Part shown: one piece after another, positions 38,178 to 49,894 of the stretch | Numbering within the stretch: the first letter of the stretch is position 1 | Layout of the letters: the number at the start of each line of letters is the position of its first letter | Assembly: GCA_030549775.1 (NCBI GenBank) | Contig: CM060171.1 | Span: forward strand, 142,012,859 to 142,076,858 | DNA length: 64,000 nucleotides | Direction of reading: 5' to 3' | Origin: Tamarix chinensis | Taxonomy: Eukaryota; Streptophyta; Magnoliopsida; Caryophyllales; Tamaricaceae | Program-made: the position numbers and the translations under genes | Notes under the pieces: generated by a model | The model's input: only the letters and a program-made list of their open reading frames with translations | Database searches by the model: none | Told to the model about the DNA's origin: nothing

Positions 38178-39736
38178 TGATGCACTACCGTATGCACAAC
38201 AAATTTAATAAATAAATCCTAATTTCCAAATACATAGTATATGGTAAGAAGGAGTCGAACCCACAAGGAATGACGTTTTAATCACTAGATTTGCAATTGA
38301 TGTTATAATCCCATTTATAAAATTTCATTGATTCTAATACTAAATCTAATTATACTAAGTTTTAATCACTAATTGACAAATATGGGAGGAATGAATTGAT
38401 GATGGAATCAGAATGTCAAACGTTCAAGTAAGAAGGATGAGTTTAAACGATTTAATGTTGACCTTTGGCAATTCATAATAACAAATTCCTTTGCTTCCTC
38501 TCAACCTTAATAAATTGAATATGCTCTCAATTTATTTTCTAACCATTTAATAACCTAGGTTACAAATGCTAGATTTAATTAATGGCAGCATTATGAATGG
38601 AAAGCAGCCAACTACAATCATAACCACATAAGCTCGGATTATGCAATTGCACGAATTAATGGATAAGATTAACGATTAATATTATTGCTAATTTATAAAA
38701 ATCAATTAACAATTATGGGTTAATTACATTGCCTTAGCAAAGATCAAGTTCTGAACTAAATAGGTGATCAATCTAATTAGTTTAAAATCTTAATCTATGA
38801 TACGAAATCATTCAATTCAATCCATTAATTCAATTAAACTTCATCTAGAATCAAATATTCAAAATATGCTATTGTATTTGGGACATAATTTCATCCTCAA
38901 ATCATTCTCCCCTGTTCGATTTACTCTACATTCTGCATATTTAAAAATCACACAATTACATATAAAGACATAAAATTAATACCGACAACACATTCACAAA
39001 ATCCACTAGTAGTATAATAAGATAACAATAGAACAAACAAAAGTATAAGTGCACATAATCTACTTCGATTAAAAAAATGGAGAGACTGCAATTCATAAAG
39101 GAATAGAGAAGACTTATCAATTGAAGTGCAGGTTGTCAATTGATCACTAGAATTCAAGAAGATCAAAAAGTTGGAATTGTGCATTACATGTATATTCTAA
39201 GGGAATAGAGGAAGAGAATACATTCCAAATTGTTTCAATCTCTTATCTCTGTCCCGAACCTTGTTTTGAGATGGGATATATCAAAAACAGGTCACGCGGA
39301 CAATTACAATTTTTTTTAATGGAAATACGGTCCGTGTTTTGGAAACACGGGACCTTCGTGTTTTCTTCCAACTGTTCTACCGACAGATAGGTTTTAAATC
39401 AATTCTCAAGATAATTAACACGGCCCGTGTTTATGAAACATAGGGGTACTGTTTTTTCAGTTCTTCCACTATATTCCTTTTGAAATTTCAGCATAGCTTC
39501 TCTTGGTATATTTGCTTCCTTTCCAACTTTTCTCTCCTTGATTCAATGTTTCTTGATGTGTCCTTCACTTGATTTCTTATTTTCATTGATTTCTCCTTGA
39601 ATTTCCTTAATTTTTTTCTTTCCTATAAAATCTATTCAAAGGAGGAAAACTTGACGAAAAGATTAAATCTTATAAAATTAATGAGAGATAAATGACATTT
39701 TTAAGCATGAAAATAGTCTATAAATATCATCTATCA
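38178..39736 (+). mobile_element. Solo LTR, 1.56 kb, target duplication ATTAC
   Basis: It begins TGATGCACTACC and ends CATCTATCA. It is flanked by ATTAC at 38173-38177 and 39737-39741. The R1 repeat continues across the insertion point, which confirms the junctions. It contains a GGAGTCGAACCCACAAGGA word near the 5' end, common in long plant LTRs, and a doublet of CGGTCCGTGTTT/CGGCCCGTGTTT near 39328 and 39421. There is no internal coding region. The strand is inferred from that 5'-proximal word. A different family from the 3.5-4.4 kb LTRs. Confidence 0.8.
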
Positions 39737-39741
39737 ATTAC

Positions 39742-41033
39742 TCAAATCTAAAATAACCACAATCCGATCCAAACCTGACATTGATTTGCCTTTTATATGG
39801 GCCATAGCAAGTTGATTATATGGCGCTTTAGTTATATTCTCTAGCTATTACAAGCATGTATATAAGAAAACTTGAATATTGATAGAAAACAACATGAAAT
39901 GAAGACATTTACCATTATGTTGAAAAACATTCAGAACATCACATCCACTCACTAAAATCTCAGTGTAGTGATTAAAGAGTAAAGACTTAAACATGAATGA
40001 GTTGTAAATTTAAATCCTCACACATGCAATATCCATACTTGTGAGAATGGTTAGACTTACCTACCCATTTTACTTGCCCTAAACATACTATCTTCAAGTG
40101 TTTAGAAAGTCCTGGAAAAATTAAAGACTTGTGTTAGAACCTAATTTATACAGAATTATATGCTAAGAAGTGGTGAAAACTATAAAAGTAAACTAAAAAC
40201 CTAAATGTTTGTTGAATTGTCTCGGTAGATACAAAAGTTAAAACAAATGAATCTTTCTTGGTTCTATATTTATTTTAAGTTGAAAAATCCTTCCTCTAAA
40301 AAATCCTTTCTTGGTTCTATATTTCTTGGCAATTTACCATCCTCAAAATACATAATGTAAATTCCACCTCGAAGCACGGGAACTACCTCCTAGTTTATAA
40401 TACTCCCCTCTCCCTTATTGTACCAAAATATAAATAAAAAATTATATTTTATTTGTATTGAAAAATAAGTTATTTTAACAATAAATTTTTGTATGAAAAA
40501 GTTACTTTAGAATTATTAAAACTCTCTTTCCACTTTTAACTTTGTCTTCTTTCATTATCTATATATTAAATATTTTACTATTTGCTAATTAAGTTTAAAC
40601 AAAAATTTCAAATTATTTTTGCTAATTTTTAAAGTGTATAGAATATTTGAGGAGGGATTACTTTAAAAGATTGATCTTCATGTTTGCACCACAGACCACA
40701 CCATCATACTTCAAAAAGTTTTCAACACTCTAAATCAAATCAAACATTCTCCACAAGGTTTGTACATATAATGAGAAACATTATGAACTATAGACCCACA
40801 ATGCCTGAAAGTGAAACATATGGCATTGTCCCCGAATAAGAGTCCACACATATACTAATAAATAAGAGGGATGGGAATGAAGACTAGCCATCCTAGTCAA
40901 TTAGAGACTCGCATAAAAATTATAACATTGAAGAGTTAGGATGAGCCTTTCGTGCTCCTTGCGGTCAAGTAAAAAAAAAACTTAGAACCTTAAAGCCTTA
41001 GTCATTAACGCAATGGTGCACTCTAGTACCTAA
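39742..41033. repeat. Repeat R2, copy 2 (truncated by the chromovirus)
   Basis: 39790-41030 is similar in order to 62890-63985, with landmarks such as AACATTCAGAACATCACATC, 'ttagacttacctacccatttt', 'ttcaacactctaaatcaaatcaaac' and 'gaataagagtccacac'. An A-box-like TAGTGATTAAAGAG (39966) and a B-box-like stretch near 40005-40018 recall a tRNA. No protein is encoded. Confidence 0.65.
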
Positions 41034-41602
41034 TGTCATGGACCCCTTATTTTTTTCAATTTTTTCTTGAAAGGTTCTGGAATGTTCTATAGTTGTGTAG
41101 ACTCTAGTAGAATTGTGTAAAGTGTAAAGAAAGGTGTGAATCCTTATGTAAATATCTATAGGCCTCCTAGAATGATGTGAAACTCTCTAGAATACCAAAT
41201 TCTAGAAGGGTCATGAAGGGATCTAGAAGAGCCTTCCAAAATATATTATAATATAGAAGGGTCTCTAGAAACATCCATAGGCTGCGAAAGATCTATAACC
41301 TTCCACCAAAGGGGAAAAGGTAAGGGGGACCTCAACTATAAATAGAATACCCCCCCCATTTGCTCCCATCATCTTCCAAGTTATAAGATCTATCCTCTCT
41401 CACCAATAAAATGTTATCATCCTACACAAAAATACTCTCTCAGTCTCTCCAAGTCTCCTAAGATCTCCAAGTGTTCTTATTCGTCCTTAAAGGCTTGTTA
41501 ATAACCTTAGTGTGGGAAAGGATGACTTAGTGAGCACTAAAGGAGTTGTGCTTCTAAGTGCCACACGTAAAGGAATTAGGTGAAAGAAGTCACCTCGTAA
41601 CA
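41034..41602 (+). repeat. 5' LTR of the chromovirus
   Basis: It begins TGTCATGGACC and ends GTAACA. A TATA box (ACTATAAATAG) is at about 41335. It aligns end to end with 60466-61030. Confidence 0.9.
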
Positions 41603-41604
41603 TG

Positions 41605-41616
41605 TGGTATCAAAGC
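41605..41616 (+). other. Chromovirus primer-binding site
   Basis: TGGTATCAAAGC starts two bases after the LTR end and differs by one base from the initiator-Met tRNA site TGGTATCAGAGC. Confidence 0.85.
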
Positions 41617-41655
41617 GTGGTTAAGAGGAAGCTTTGGTTACAAGGGATCACAGCC

Positions 41656-41966
41656 ATGGCAAATGACGAGTTGGCAAAGAATCCAAGTGAGATGACCGTA
41701 TTTATAGAGACCTGTGGTAGGGAGCGTGAGAAGAAAAACAAGGGTGTCGCCAAAGATAAGTCGGTGGTCCAAGGACCGACTCTCTTCACTTGAAGAAAGG
41801 GTTATTCGGGTGGAGAGAATGATGGGTGAGTTAGTGGAGAGACTAGATGTGTTTGATGAATATCTTGGTGAAGATATTCGTGGGGAATTCTTTGGTACCA
41901 TAAATTGTTTGTTGGAGGAATTCCAAAGGCATATTGGCATCCTAAGGGAGGAGTTTGGTACCCTTA
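41656..41966 (+). pseudogene. Chromovirus gag, N-terminal part
   Basis: An ATG at 41656 opens MANDELAKNPSEM; after a frameshift near 41770 the coding continues as a charged, probably coiled-coil stretch (SSLEERVIRVERMMGELVER, about 41786-41845) and reaches EEFGTL at 41966, where the CACTA element begins. The family's gag N-terminus is likewise short and helical before the conserved retrotransposon gag domain. The rest of gag resumes at 47339 beyond the insertion. The frameshift alone would disable it. Confidence 0.75.
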
Positions 41967-41979
41967 CACTTCCCCAAAA

Positions 41980-42205
41980 AGTAGTTTTAATAACGATTAT
42001 TTTACAGTTTTAATAATGGTTTTCAACCGTTATTAAAATGCCCGTTATTAAATCTTTAATAACGGTTCATAATCGTTATCAAAAATATAAAAATAAACCC
42101 ACCAATATGAGCATAAAATGCATGTTTAATAACGGTTTTTAAGAAAAACCGTTGTTAAACAAGAGGGTTTTAATAACGATTCTGATGAAAAACGTTATTA
42201 AAACT
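41980..42205. repeat. CACTA subterminal repeats, left
   Basis: About ten copies of AATAACGRTT or its inverse, several arranged head-to-head as hairpins (for example TTTAATAACGGTTTTTAAG followed by AAAACCGTTGTTAAA near 42125-42160). Such motifs are the binding sites of the accessory protein in En/Spm. Confidence 0.85.
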
Positions 42206-42531
42206 CCAGTTTTTTTTTTAATTTTTGCAGTTTTGTTCCTGCCCACATACACAGTTGTATGTTCAAATAATTACCAAACCTGCATTGTAAAACAACATCA
42301 ATTGATAACAAATTTTGCAATCACACCATAATTTCAATCAATCCTTTGTTAATGTGCATGTCTTAATACACCAGACATATATACTCAAGAATCAAAATTA
42401 GTAGGCATACCACAACTTGGTAGCTCTACACCCCAAAGTAAAATGTTCATAAATCTAGCTTAGAAGACTTAAAGACATAGACAAAATACAAACCTGAACA
42501 TGCATGTAGAATATATAGATCTCTACCTAAT

Positions 42532-45500
42532 ACCGAATGAATGAGTGCACATGCTTGGCCCATTGCTCTCTCACTTCATCAATTTCTTCAACATTGTATT
42601 GCTGGCCTTGTGCATAATCATCGGTGAAAAACTACAAATCCCAAGTTTTGATTAATATACAATTAGCACTTACGTCAAGTACCAAACATATATGTCATGA
42701 TTCATTAATGGAAAAATATTGAAAAGAAAATATACATGGCTTGGATCTATATTGACTGATCCATTTTGGACTATCAGATCCATTGCTCTACATACATAGT
42801 ATCCACAATCTTTGTCATTTTGCTGTTGTGGACACTATCAAATGAATTCAGTTAGCTCTCTAACTATTAGATATTAGTTTTAATTAAAATAAAATATGAA
42901 ATAGTAGCCTTCCTACTTACTATGACAGGCTCGTATTGAACATTCTTTGGGTCTGGGACACCATTCCCACCTCTCCTTTGATACGTTGTCCGTAGTGCCC
43001 TAATAAATAGAGTTGGATACACAATATTGTAAGTACACATATATACCTCAAATAATGAAAGCTAGGCGAATATATGTATAAATAAGCTAACGAAGTAAGA
43101 ATAAAAAAGTATACTAACATGTCGATAAATTCCTTCCCACCACGATGAGCGACTTCAAGAGGCACGTCATAGGTTCGAAGGGAATCAAACACATGGACTT
43201 TATTAAGATCAGGTCGGACGGTGTACAAAACCCAATGTTCAGTTGCGAGGTGGGGAATGAGATAGAGCTTGTTGTGTCCCTCAATCAAAATGCGATCCGC
43301 TAAATAGTTTATGTGCCTATCCTCTCTTATTGTACTAACGTCAGCTATGTAGTATGGGCACACAAACACAATAAAGAACAGCATTCCCTCCATCGCAGCT
43401 CGAGTAGCTACCAACCTATGGACGACAAAAGCAATGAATATTTGTTAATAAATAATAACTCATATAAGAGGTCATAAAAATTCCAATTGTATAAGTTAAG
43501 AGTACTAAAATCTCAAAATGAAATAATACTTACGTGACATAGACGGTAACACTTATGGTTGACATCCATTCTTGATTAGAAATGCCACTTATGTTAGCCG
43601 TCAATACCATATAAGTAGCATCGTCCCTCCCAACATACTCAGGACGACAATCAATGAAAATATAATTGTCCCTGAGGTAGTTTTGGGCATAAAAATATAA
43701 TATAGCTAATGCTGGTGGAGGTTGGCTTTGCTGATCTGAAGAAGGAATCTTTTGTGGGGCAACTGATTTTTCAGATTTAGCTCTCTTTTCTTTAGTAGCG
43801 CCCTGTTTTGTGTTGCTCATTCTGCTAGTACCTCTCTTGGTTTTACTAGCAGAAGCAGTCTTCTTTTTTTATTCCTTTTTTGATTCCTTAATTGATAATA
43901 TTAAACAAAATATATATTGAGCATATAAATATATATATATATATATGAAAAAGGTATATATAGTGTAACTACTAAACAAGGTCTAATGAAGATGTCAAAT
44001 GTCAATACCTCTTCAGTAGTGAGACATATTTGATCCGCAGGCCAAGCCACGAAGCTTCCATGAGCTTCTAGTACCGTGGTTGCCTCATCGCCCTCTTTAT
44101 AACAAGTCAAGTGTGCACTACCAATGATTGGAGTGTCAATACTCACCGGCCTTGTATTTAGGGCTAAATTGTGCCCGTGGATTGTCTGCGTTTCGGTACT
44201 GTGACTGATGCGGACCCTTCCTTTCGCCAAAATTGTTGAAAGGTCATTCGCTAATAAGTCACATTTATGCAAACCTTAAACAAAAATATTACACATTATT
44301 AATAATTTATTACACCGAATACATTTAATAACAATTCATAGTTTGTAATGCTTACCTCGGGAAGAGTCGAAAGAAATGCATCAGCTTCACAACTATCTCT
44401 GACGTTATTTACATTAGGTATGTGAAACTGATCATGGTCTACTGAATCAGATGGCTTATACCCTTGAGATTTAATAAATGACAACTCTTGCTCCATTTTT
44501 TCCATCCGTTCAAATGCCATGTTCAATTTTTGGGTGAGGATGGCGACTTGCTCATTAGTGCTACGAGAACCAAGAGATCGACAACATATGCTCATTCTTG
44601 TAACACCCAATCCAAGGCCCTTGTGTCTTCCAGGGTGTTCTACAATTCCTGTAGTTTGTGCCACAATGCTATATTGGTCCACCTCCTCACCTTCTGACGT
44701 TCCAAGTTTGTCCTGTAAATTTAACTTATAGGAATAAGCATAATATAATAGTTTTCTAAAAGAAAACTAAGTAGGGTTCTAGATATCTACAAACTTATAA
44801 TTTTTTTGGCTGCAACATCAACATATTCAATAATATATCCATCTCTTGTTGCTCTAGCCTTCTTCCATAATGTACCAATATTGATGGACGAGGTACATGG
44901 GTCCAAGTCTTGGGCTAGGAGCTACAAATCAAAAAATATTCTTAATTAAGAATATTATTATAAAATTCAACATTTACATGTAAATAGATAATCATAAAAT
45001 GCATACAAACTCCTCTTCAAGGCCCGCATAGCCTTTGCGAGCCATATTATGCCAGTATTTATTTTGCTTGGCAATCTCTTTATTTTGGGTACTTTTTCCC
45101 TATGTGACAAGCCAAAACATAATGACATGGTTATTTCAATATTAAGCATAATACTGGGATTGATACAAAAGTTTAATTGTTATCTAACAAGTACCTTAAA
45201 ATCCACTATAAGACAATAAGCAATGAATTGGTTCCAACTTTCTTGATCGATGAAACCGTATCATTTGGGTGGGTTCTGTCGTACAGAACCATCCTTCTTT
45301 CTATACATTTTTCTACGAGCTAAATATGACTTAAAGGTTCTTAGACGCTCCCCAAAATGTCTACGAAGCCATTTCTTCCTACTCTCTGGGACATTGAACA
45401 CTCTCTACAAAATAAGACATGTAGATGTATACCGATGTTAATGTAATAAAATTATTAACATTTGACATACAAAAATGATTACATAAAATAGCATATTTAC

Positions 45501-45770
45501 TGTGATTTCCTACCAAATATGCTCCTTATGACCTTGTGGAACCTGCTTTCAATTATTATAGGAGATAGGAACACGGTTACGGGTCACAAGTGAAATGTAG
45601 GTCAAGAACATATCTACGTAAGGACCGATGGGAAGATTGTAAGTATTCCATCCCAACTCGACTACTTCTCCTCTATTCCTCATGTCTATGATAATTCTCA
45701 TAATCGTAGGTCCTCTCTTCCCTTATTCATCACTGTTATCCCTATTAATGTTTTTGTTGGCCATATCTCT
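42532..45770 (-). CDS. CACTA accessory protein: Ptta/En/Spm transposase domain plus Ulp1-like C48 protease (multi-exon)
   Basis: The gene starts at an ATG near 45765 (MANKNINRDN) and ends at a TAG near 42532 after HVHSFIRY. Exons read by similarity: 45765-45500 (RGPTIMRIIIDM, then NLPIGPYVDMFLTYISLV and VPIS), 45415-45190 (ESRKKWLRRHFGERLRTFKS), 45115-45005 (NKYWHNMARKGYAGLEEEF), 44930-44800, 44700-44350 (a heptad-like segment AFERMEKMEQELSFIKSQ), 44275-43990 (a DUF8039-like region, SAHLTCYKEGDEATTVLEAH), 43870-43530, 43420-43120, 42995-42920 and 42838-42545. The last three form the protease: ATEHWVLYTV gives the catalytic His, HVFDSL the Asp, and QQQNDKDCGYYVCRAM the Gln and Cys. Stops at about 45727, 45560 and 45253 suggest slight decay. 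Exon ends are approximate. Confidence 0.78.
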
Positions 45771-45889
45771 ACAAAAATAAATAAATAAATTATGTTAGAA
45801 TGTTATGTATTGAGCAAAATAATGTATCATTATATTATCGATACGAATCATGCTTAGAAAGAATTAATCTCAAATGTATCATGCTATTC

Positions 45890-45956
45890 TATATTATATA
45901 TATATATATATAATATATATTATATATATATTATATATATAATATATATATATATA
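45890..45956. repeat. AT-dinucleotide-rich palindromic tract
   Basis: Alternating TA and AATATATATT blocks just upstream of the CACTA gene start. Confidence 0.85.
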
Positions 45957-46153
45957 CAAATCATGCTAACACGTTTCCAAAAAGATATTAATACTAACCC
46001 TAACCCTAATTAACCATAATAAATTATAAACCCTCAGCCTAACCCTAGCTAATTAACCATAATTTATTATAATAAAACCTAACCCTAAACCACAAAAAAA
46101 AATCATAATCCCTAAACCTAGCTAAATGTAATTAAAGCATAATATATAAATCA

Positions 46154-46201
<48 letters not shown>

Positions 46202-47015
46202 CATACCCAATTATTTCTCTCTATTTAATTATTCACTTTTATATATTCCTTATTCTCTATATCTATTTAATCCTCATCAAATAGCAATCATTAACATATG
46301 CATATTTAAAATATATTTGCATTTCATTATATGACATTTCCTATATATTATTGATAGTCTCCTACACTTATTAATGAAAACGCCTGTGTTTGTATATATA
46401 TATAGTTTTTATGAGTGAAAATGTATATAATTCTACACTCACATTCAAATTATATATATATATATATATGTAAAGGTCTCGGCCAACACATGCATTTGTT
46501 AATATATAATAATAACGCAACAAATTCAACAACAAACAACAAAATTTTCAGCCAACACATTCAACAACACATTTTCGACTGACAAACCACAATCTTTCAA
46601 TAACAAACAAACGAAACCCTGTAGCAACATGCATGAATTTATATATATATACATATATAAGTAGATAAAAAGTTATGAGAGGAAAAACAAACACATACAT
46701 AAAGTGAGCTAGCTACAAACACGACGGTGAAAATGTTGAGAGAGGCAAGGGCTTCAAACACGACGGAGGATGAAGGTGAAAGTGCTAGCTAGCTTTGGAA
46801 CAATGACGGCACGCACATGTAGAGCCAACAATGGCAGAGGCGTGGTGGAGAGTTGGCGGTGCGAGGGTTTCATTTACTTGAGAGGAGCCGATGTGGTGGT
46901 GCACGGTGTGGTGGTGCGAGGGTTTGCAAGGAGAAGGAGAGTAAGAGAACGAAGGTACAGAGAGTCTGAAAACTTTGGCACGAAACAGAACTGAGCGAAA
47001 TAAAAGTATGATTTT
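45957..47015 (-). other. CACTA 5' region (promoter/leader side)
   Basis: About 1 kb upstream of the minus-strand gene. It contains the microsatellite, CCCTAA-rich words (46004-46100) and a GC-richer stretch (46730-46990) next to the subterminal repeats. No protein was recognised on either strand. Confidence 0.5.
46154..46201. repeat. (ATT)n microsatellite
   Basis: About 16 uninterrupted ATT units within the CACTA 5' region. Confidence 0.9.
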
Positions 47016-47305
47016 GGGGTTTTAATAACAGTTCCTGAGTGAACCGTTATTAAAAAGAGGATTTAATAATGGTTCTTCTAGGAACCGTTATTAAAAGCTT
47101 CTGACTTTTGACAACGTTTCTAATATGAACCGTTATTAAATCCTCTTTTAATAACGGTTTACATAAAACCGTTATTAAAACATCCGTCCAAATTTTAATG
47201 TTACCCTTTTAATAACGGTTTTTAACTAGAACCGTTATCAAAACTCTCCCGCCCATTAATTTTCACTCGTTTGACAACGATTTTCGAACTTCCGTTATTA
47301 ATGTC
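47016..47305. repeat. CACTA subterminal repeats, right
   Basis: More than ten AACCGTTATTAAA/TTTAATAACGGTT units, mostly as close inverted pairs separated by 5-10 bp (for example 47018-47055, 47066-47096, 47148-47181 and 47209-47242). Confidence 0.88.
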
Positions 47306-47338
47306 CCGATATTATTTTCCGTTTTCATAGTAGTGTTA

Positions 47339-48085
47339 ATGTGGAGCATGTTGTGTTGATACAGGATCTCAACCAAGGAAGGAATGTCGATCACATTAGA
47401 GGATCAAGGGTCTAAGGCCCCAAGCCACCCAAGTATCAGCTCAACGCTAAACAACTTGATAATTTTATCAAGATGGTAGAAAGATATATGCATCATGCAG
47501 GTATGGATGATGATGCTGACAAGATTGATATCGCCACACTCTACTATAAGCACGATGCTATGCTATGGTAGAGACGTCGTAGCGATGAGATTGAAAGGGG
47601 TGTGGTGACTATCAATACATGGGAGGACTTCAAGATCTTAAGGCCCAATTCTATCCCGTGAATATGGAGGAGGTTGCAGCTAAGAAGTTAAGGAGCTTAA
47701 AGCAAACCAATGCCATCAAGAAATATGTCAAATAATATAGCTCCTTGATGCTTGAGATACCAGACATGTCAGAGAAGAACTGACTCCTCTAATTCACGGA
47801 TGGGTTACAAACTTGGGCATAGTAAGAGTTGAGGTAACGTAATGTCCAAGACCTTTCTTAGACCATAAGGGAGGCATAGTCCCTCATCAAGTTTAGGAAG
47901 GAGAAGAAGGATAAGCCAAAGAAGGGTGGCCCATACAAAGATGGGGGAGAGAAATCACACAAGGAAAGAGACCTACCAAAGTGGAAGGGAAAGCATGAGG
48001 GTAAGGACCACCCCCAAGGCAATAATGTGTTTCATCTGTTAAAGGGATCACATGTCCTTCAATTGTCCCAAGAAAAAATAATTAA
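47339..48085 (+). pseudogene. Chromovirus gag, C-terminal part with zinc knuckle
   Basis: Downstream of the CACTA insertion the gag domain continues: KQLDNFIKMVERYMHHAGM (47448-47505), IATLYYKHDAMLW-stop-RRR (about 47530-47583), TINTWEDFK (47611-47637) and a 'KYVK' core (about 47720). A TAA near 47410 and a TAG near 47570 interrupt the frame, and shifts follow. The CCHC zinc knuckle at about 48028-48075 is damaged: only the KGSHMSFNCPK half is recognisable. Gag packages the RNA and forms the particle in live relatives. Confidence 0.75.
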
Positions 48086-48213
48086 ATTCCCTTATTAGTT
48101 CCCTTGGATAAGAAGGGACGTTTGGTGAGAAGGAAGTCAAGATGGGATCAATGCGCTTTCCTGAGCTCACTCAAGGTTAGGGATAAGGAGGAGCCCAAGG
48201 TGATGCCAATTAT

Positions 48214-48528
48214 ATGGAGGTGATAAAGGCCTCAAAAGGCTTGGTTTATGTCAAAGACAAAGTAAATGGTAGAGACACGAAAGCGTTAGTGGACATAGGA
48301 GCCACTCAAAACATTGTGGTTGAAGGAGAAGCCACAAGACTTAGGATTCGTTATACCAAGGAAGTTGGATGGATGAAGGTCATTAACTCAGCTTTAAGGC
48401 CAATCCTTGGTACCGCTCGAGGGGTATTCATCTGGTTAGTTGAATGGGAAGGCATGGTGGAGTTGACGGTAGTACCCATGGATGAATTCAAAATGGTGCT
48501 TGGCATGGAGTTCATTAATAAGGTATGC
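48214..48528 (+). pseudogene. Chromovirus aspartic protease (interrupted)
   Basis: An open stretch encodes KGLVYVKDKVNGRDTKALVD followed by IGATQNIV, where the family active site is D-T/S-G-A-T-H-N-F. The Thr/Ser after Asp is Ile (48289-48297), so catalysis is lost. VVPMDEFKMVLGMEFI (about 48471-48519) marks the protease end. A 4.4-kb solo LTR enters at 48529 just after 'NKVC', and the polyprotein resumes at 57411. The protease normally matures the polyprotein. Confidence 0.85.
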
Positions 48529-49195
48529 TGTAACACCCCCAAATTTACTATTGAAAAATTTCGTTTAAGACAAAGGTTTTAGCGGAAGCGAAAGAATTAA
48601 AACCATAAACTTGGGGGGTATTACCGCCACACTTAGTACCAGACTGGTTCACTCCTACCGTTCCGGTACTAAGTGCTAAGGCTAAACGAAACAATCATTA
48701 AGTAAGAGTCATCAAAACATAGGTCCATAGTTAACATAGACCATCCACGAAAACCACGAGTCAACAACAGTTAAAATATCGTTAAGATTGCAACTTAAAA
48801 GTACGGTTTCAAAGCAAGAATCGTAGTACAAAATATAGCTAATAAGACAGATCCCAAGGGACCAATATCCGGATCGCCTACTCACTCCAGCCAAGCCTTC
48901 CACCCCAATTCAATAACCGATCAAACCTGTATAGGAGGTATGCTCGGTAGATCATCACAGGACTCATTCAATCAAGGTAGTATCAGTACGGGTCCAATAT
49001 TGAGTAAGGGTGCTGGTGCGCTAAGGCCAAGCATACAATCATACCACACAACACACATAGTACAACCATATAGAGGACATGCGATAACCCGCAAAATAAG
49101 GTCTGAATACCTTTCAGGTGACTTATTCTTATTTCTCGTTAGTAATACGTTCATTCCACACATATTCTTTAATAGTCTGCGTGAGTGCGGGAACC

Positions 49196-49510
49196 CCACT
49201 ATTATACCCGGTGGAACGGTCACGAGGGTCATGCCCTGCCACTATTATAGCCGGTGGATCGGTCACGAGGGTAACATACCCTGCCACTATTATTTGCTGG
49301 TGGACCCGTCTGGCCCCGACTCACAAGGTGTTCCACTGTAAATGTTTATATCTTTCCCAGGTCTTATTATCATTCTGATTAGTTTGTTGAGCGCGGAATC
49401 CCCCACTATTATAGCCGATGGAACAGTCACGAGGGTCATGCCCAACCACTATTATAGCCGGTGGACCAGTCACGAGGGTAACATACCCTGCCACTATTAT
49501 TTGTCGGTGG
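49196..49510. repeat. Six-fold CCACTATTAT..CCGGTGGA repeat array
   Basis: CCACTATTAT starts at 49196, 49239, 49284, 49403, 49446 and 49491. The array is two triplets spaced 207 bp apart, with inner spacings of 43 and 45 bp. Each unit is followed by GG(T)GGA and CACGAGGGT-type sequence. Confidence 0.9.
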
Positions 49511-49894
49511 ACCGGTCTGGGTCCGGCTCAACATCTTTCTCTGTAAGTGGTTAGTGTCTTAACATATCTTATTCAAAAGGTTTTCACCATTGATATGCAT
49601 AAATCGTTCTCTTTCTGCCTTACACGTCCCAAACGATCAAATTCCACATTCATAACTACACTTAAATCAATAATACACATGATAACGCCAAACAACTCTA
49701 AGCAGCCATAACCAACCCTAATTGTCCACACCAACCCGTGGTTAACCACTCTTATCCCTATTTTACCATAACAACCGTACTTAGCCATCCCAAACCTTAA
49801 TTATCCTCAACAATCACAACTAGTTACTCCAGCCCTACTTAATCACAATATCCTAGACTTAATCATCCCATACAATAATTAACTCCCATGCAAA

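Larger units (their letters stand above)
41967..47335 (-). mobile_element. CACTA (En/Spm) transposon, 5.37 kb, target duplication TTA
   Basis: The left terminus is CACTTCCCCAAAAAGTAG and the right terminus, inverted, is CACTACTATGAAAACGG. The 3-bp duplication TTA (41964-41966 and 47336-47338) is the size typical of CACTA elements. Both subterminal zones (41980-42205 and 47016-47305) are packed with TTTAATAACGGTT and its inverse, many as short hairpins. A multi-exon minus-strand gene with a plant Ptta/En/Spm transposase domain and a Ulp1 protease fills 42.53-45.77 kb. No TNPD-type catalytic transposase was found, so mobilisation would need one in trans. Confidence 0.9.

Noticed and set aside
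46004..46100. Telomere-like CCCTAA words (also near 35770)
   Set aside because: Only two to three tandem units at a time, scattered in AT-rich DNA inside a CACTA element; not an interstitial telomere array.
46770..46994. Plus-strand 74-codon Arg/Gly-rich frame in the CACTA element
   Set aside because: It lies antisense to the element's gene, in the GC-richer region beside the subterminal repeats; no family similarity.
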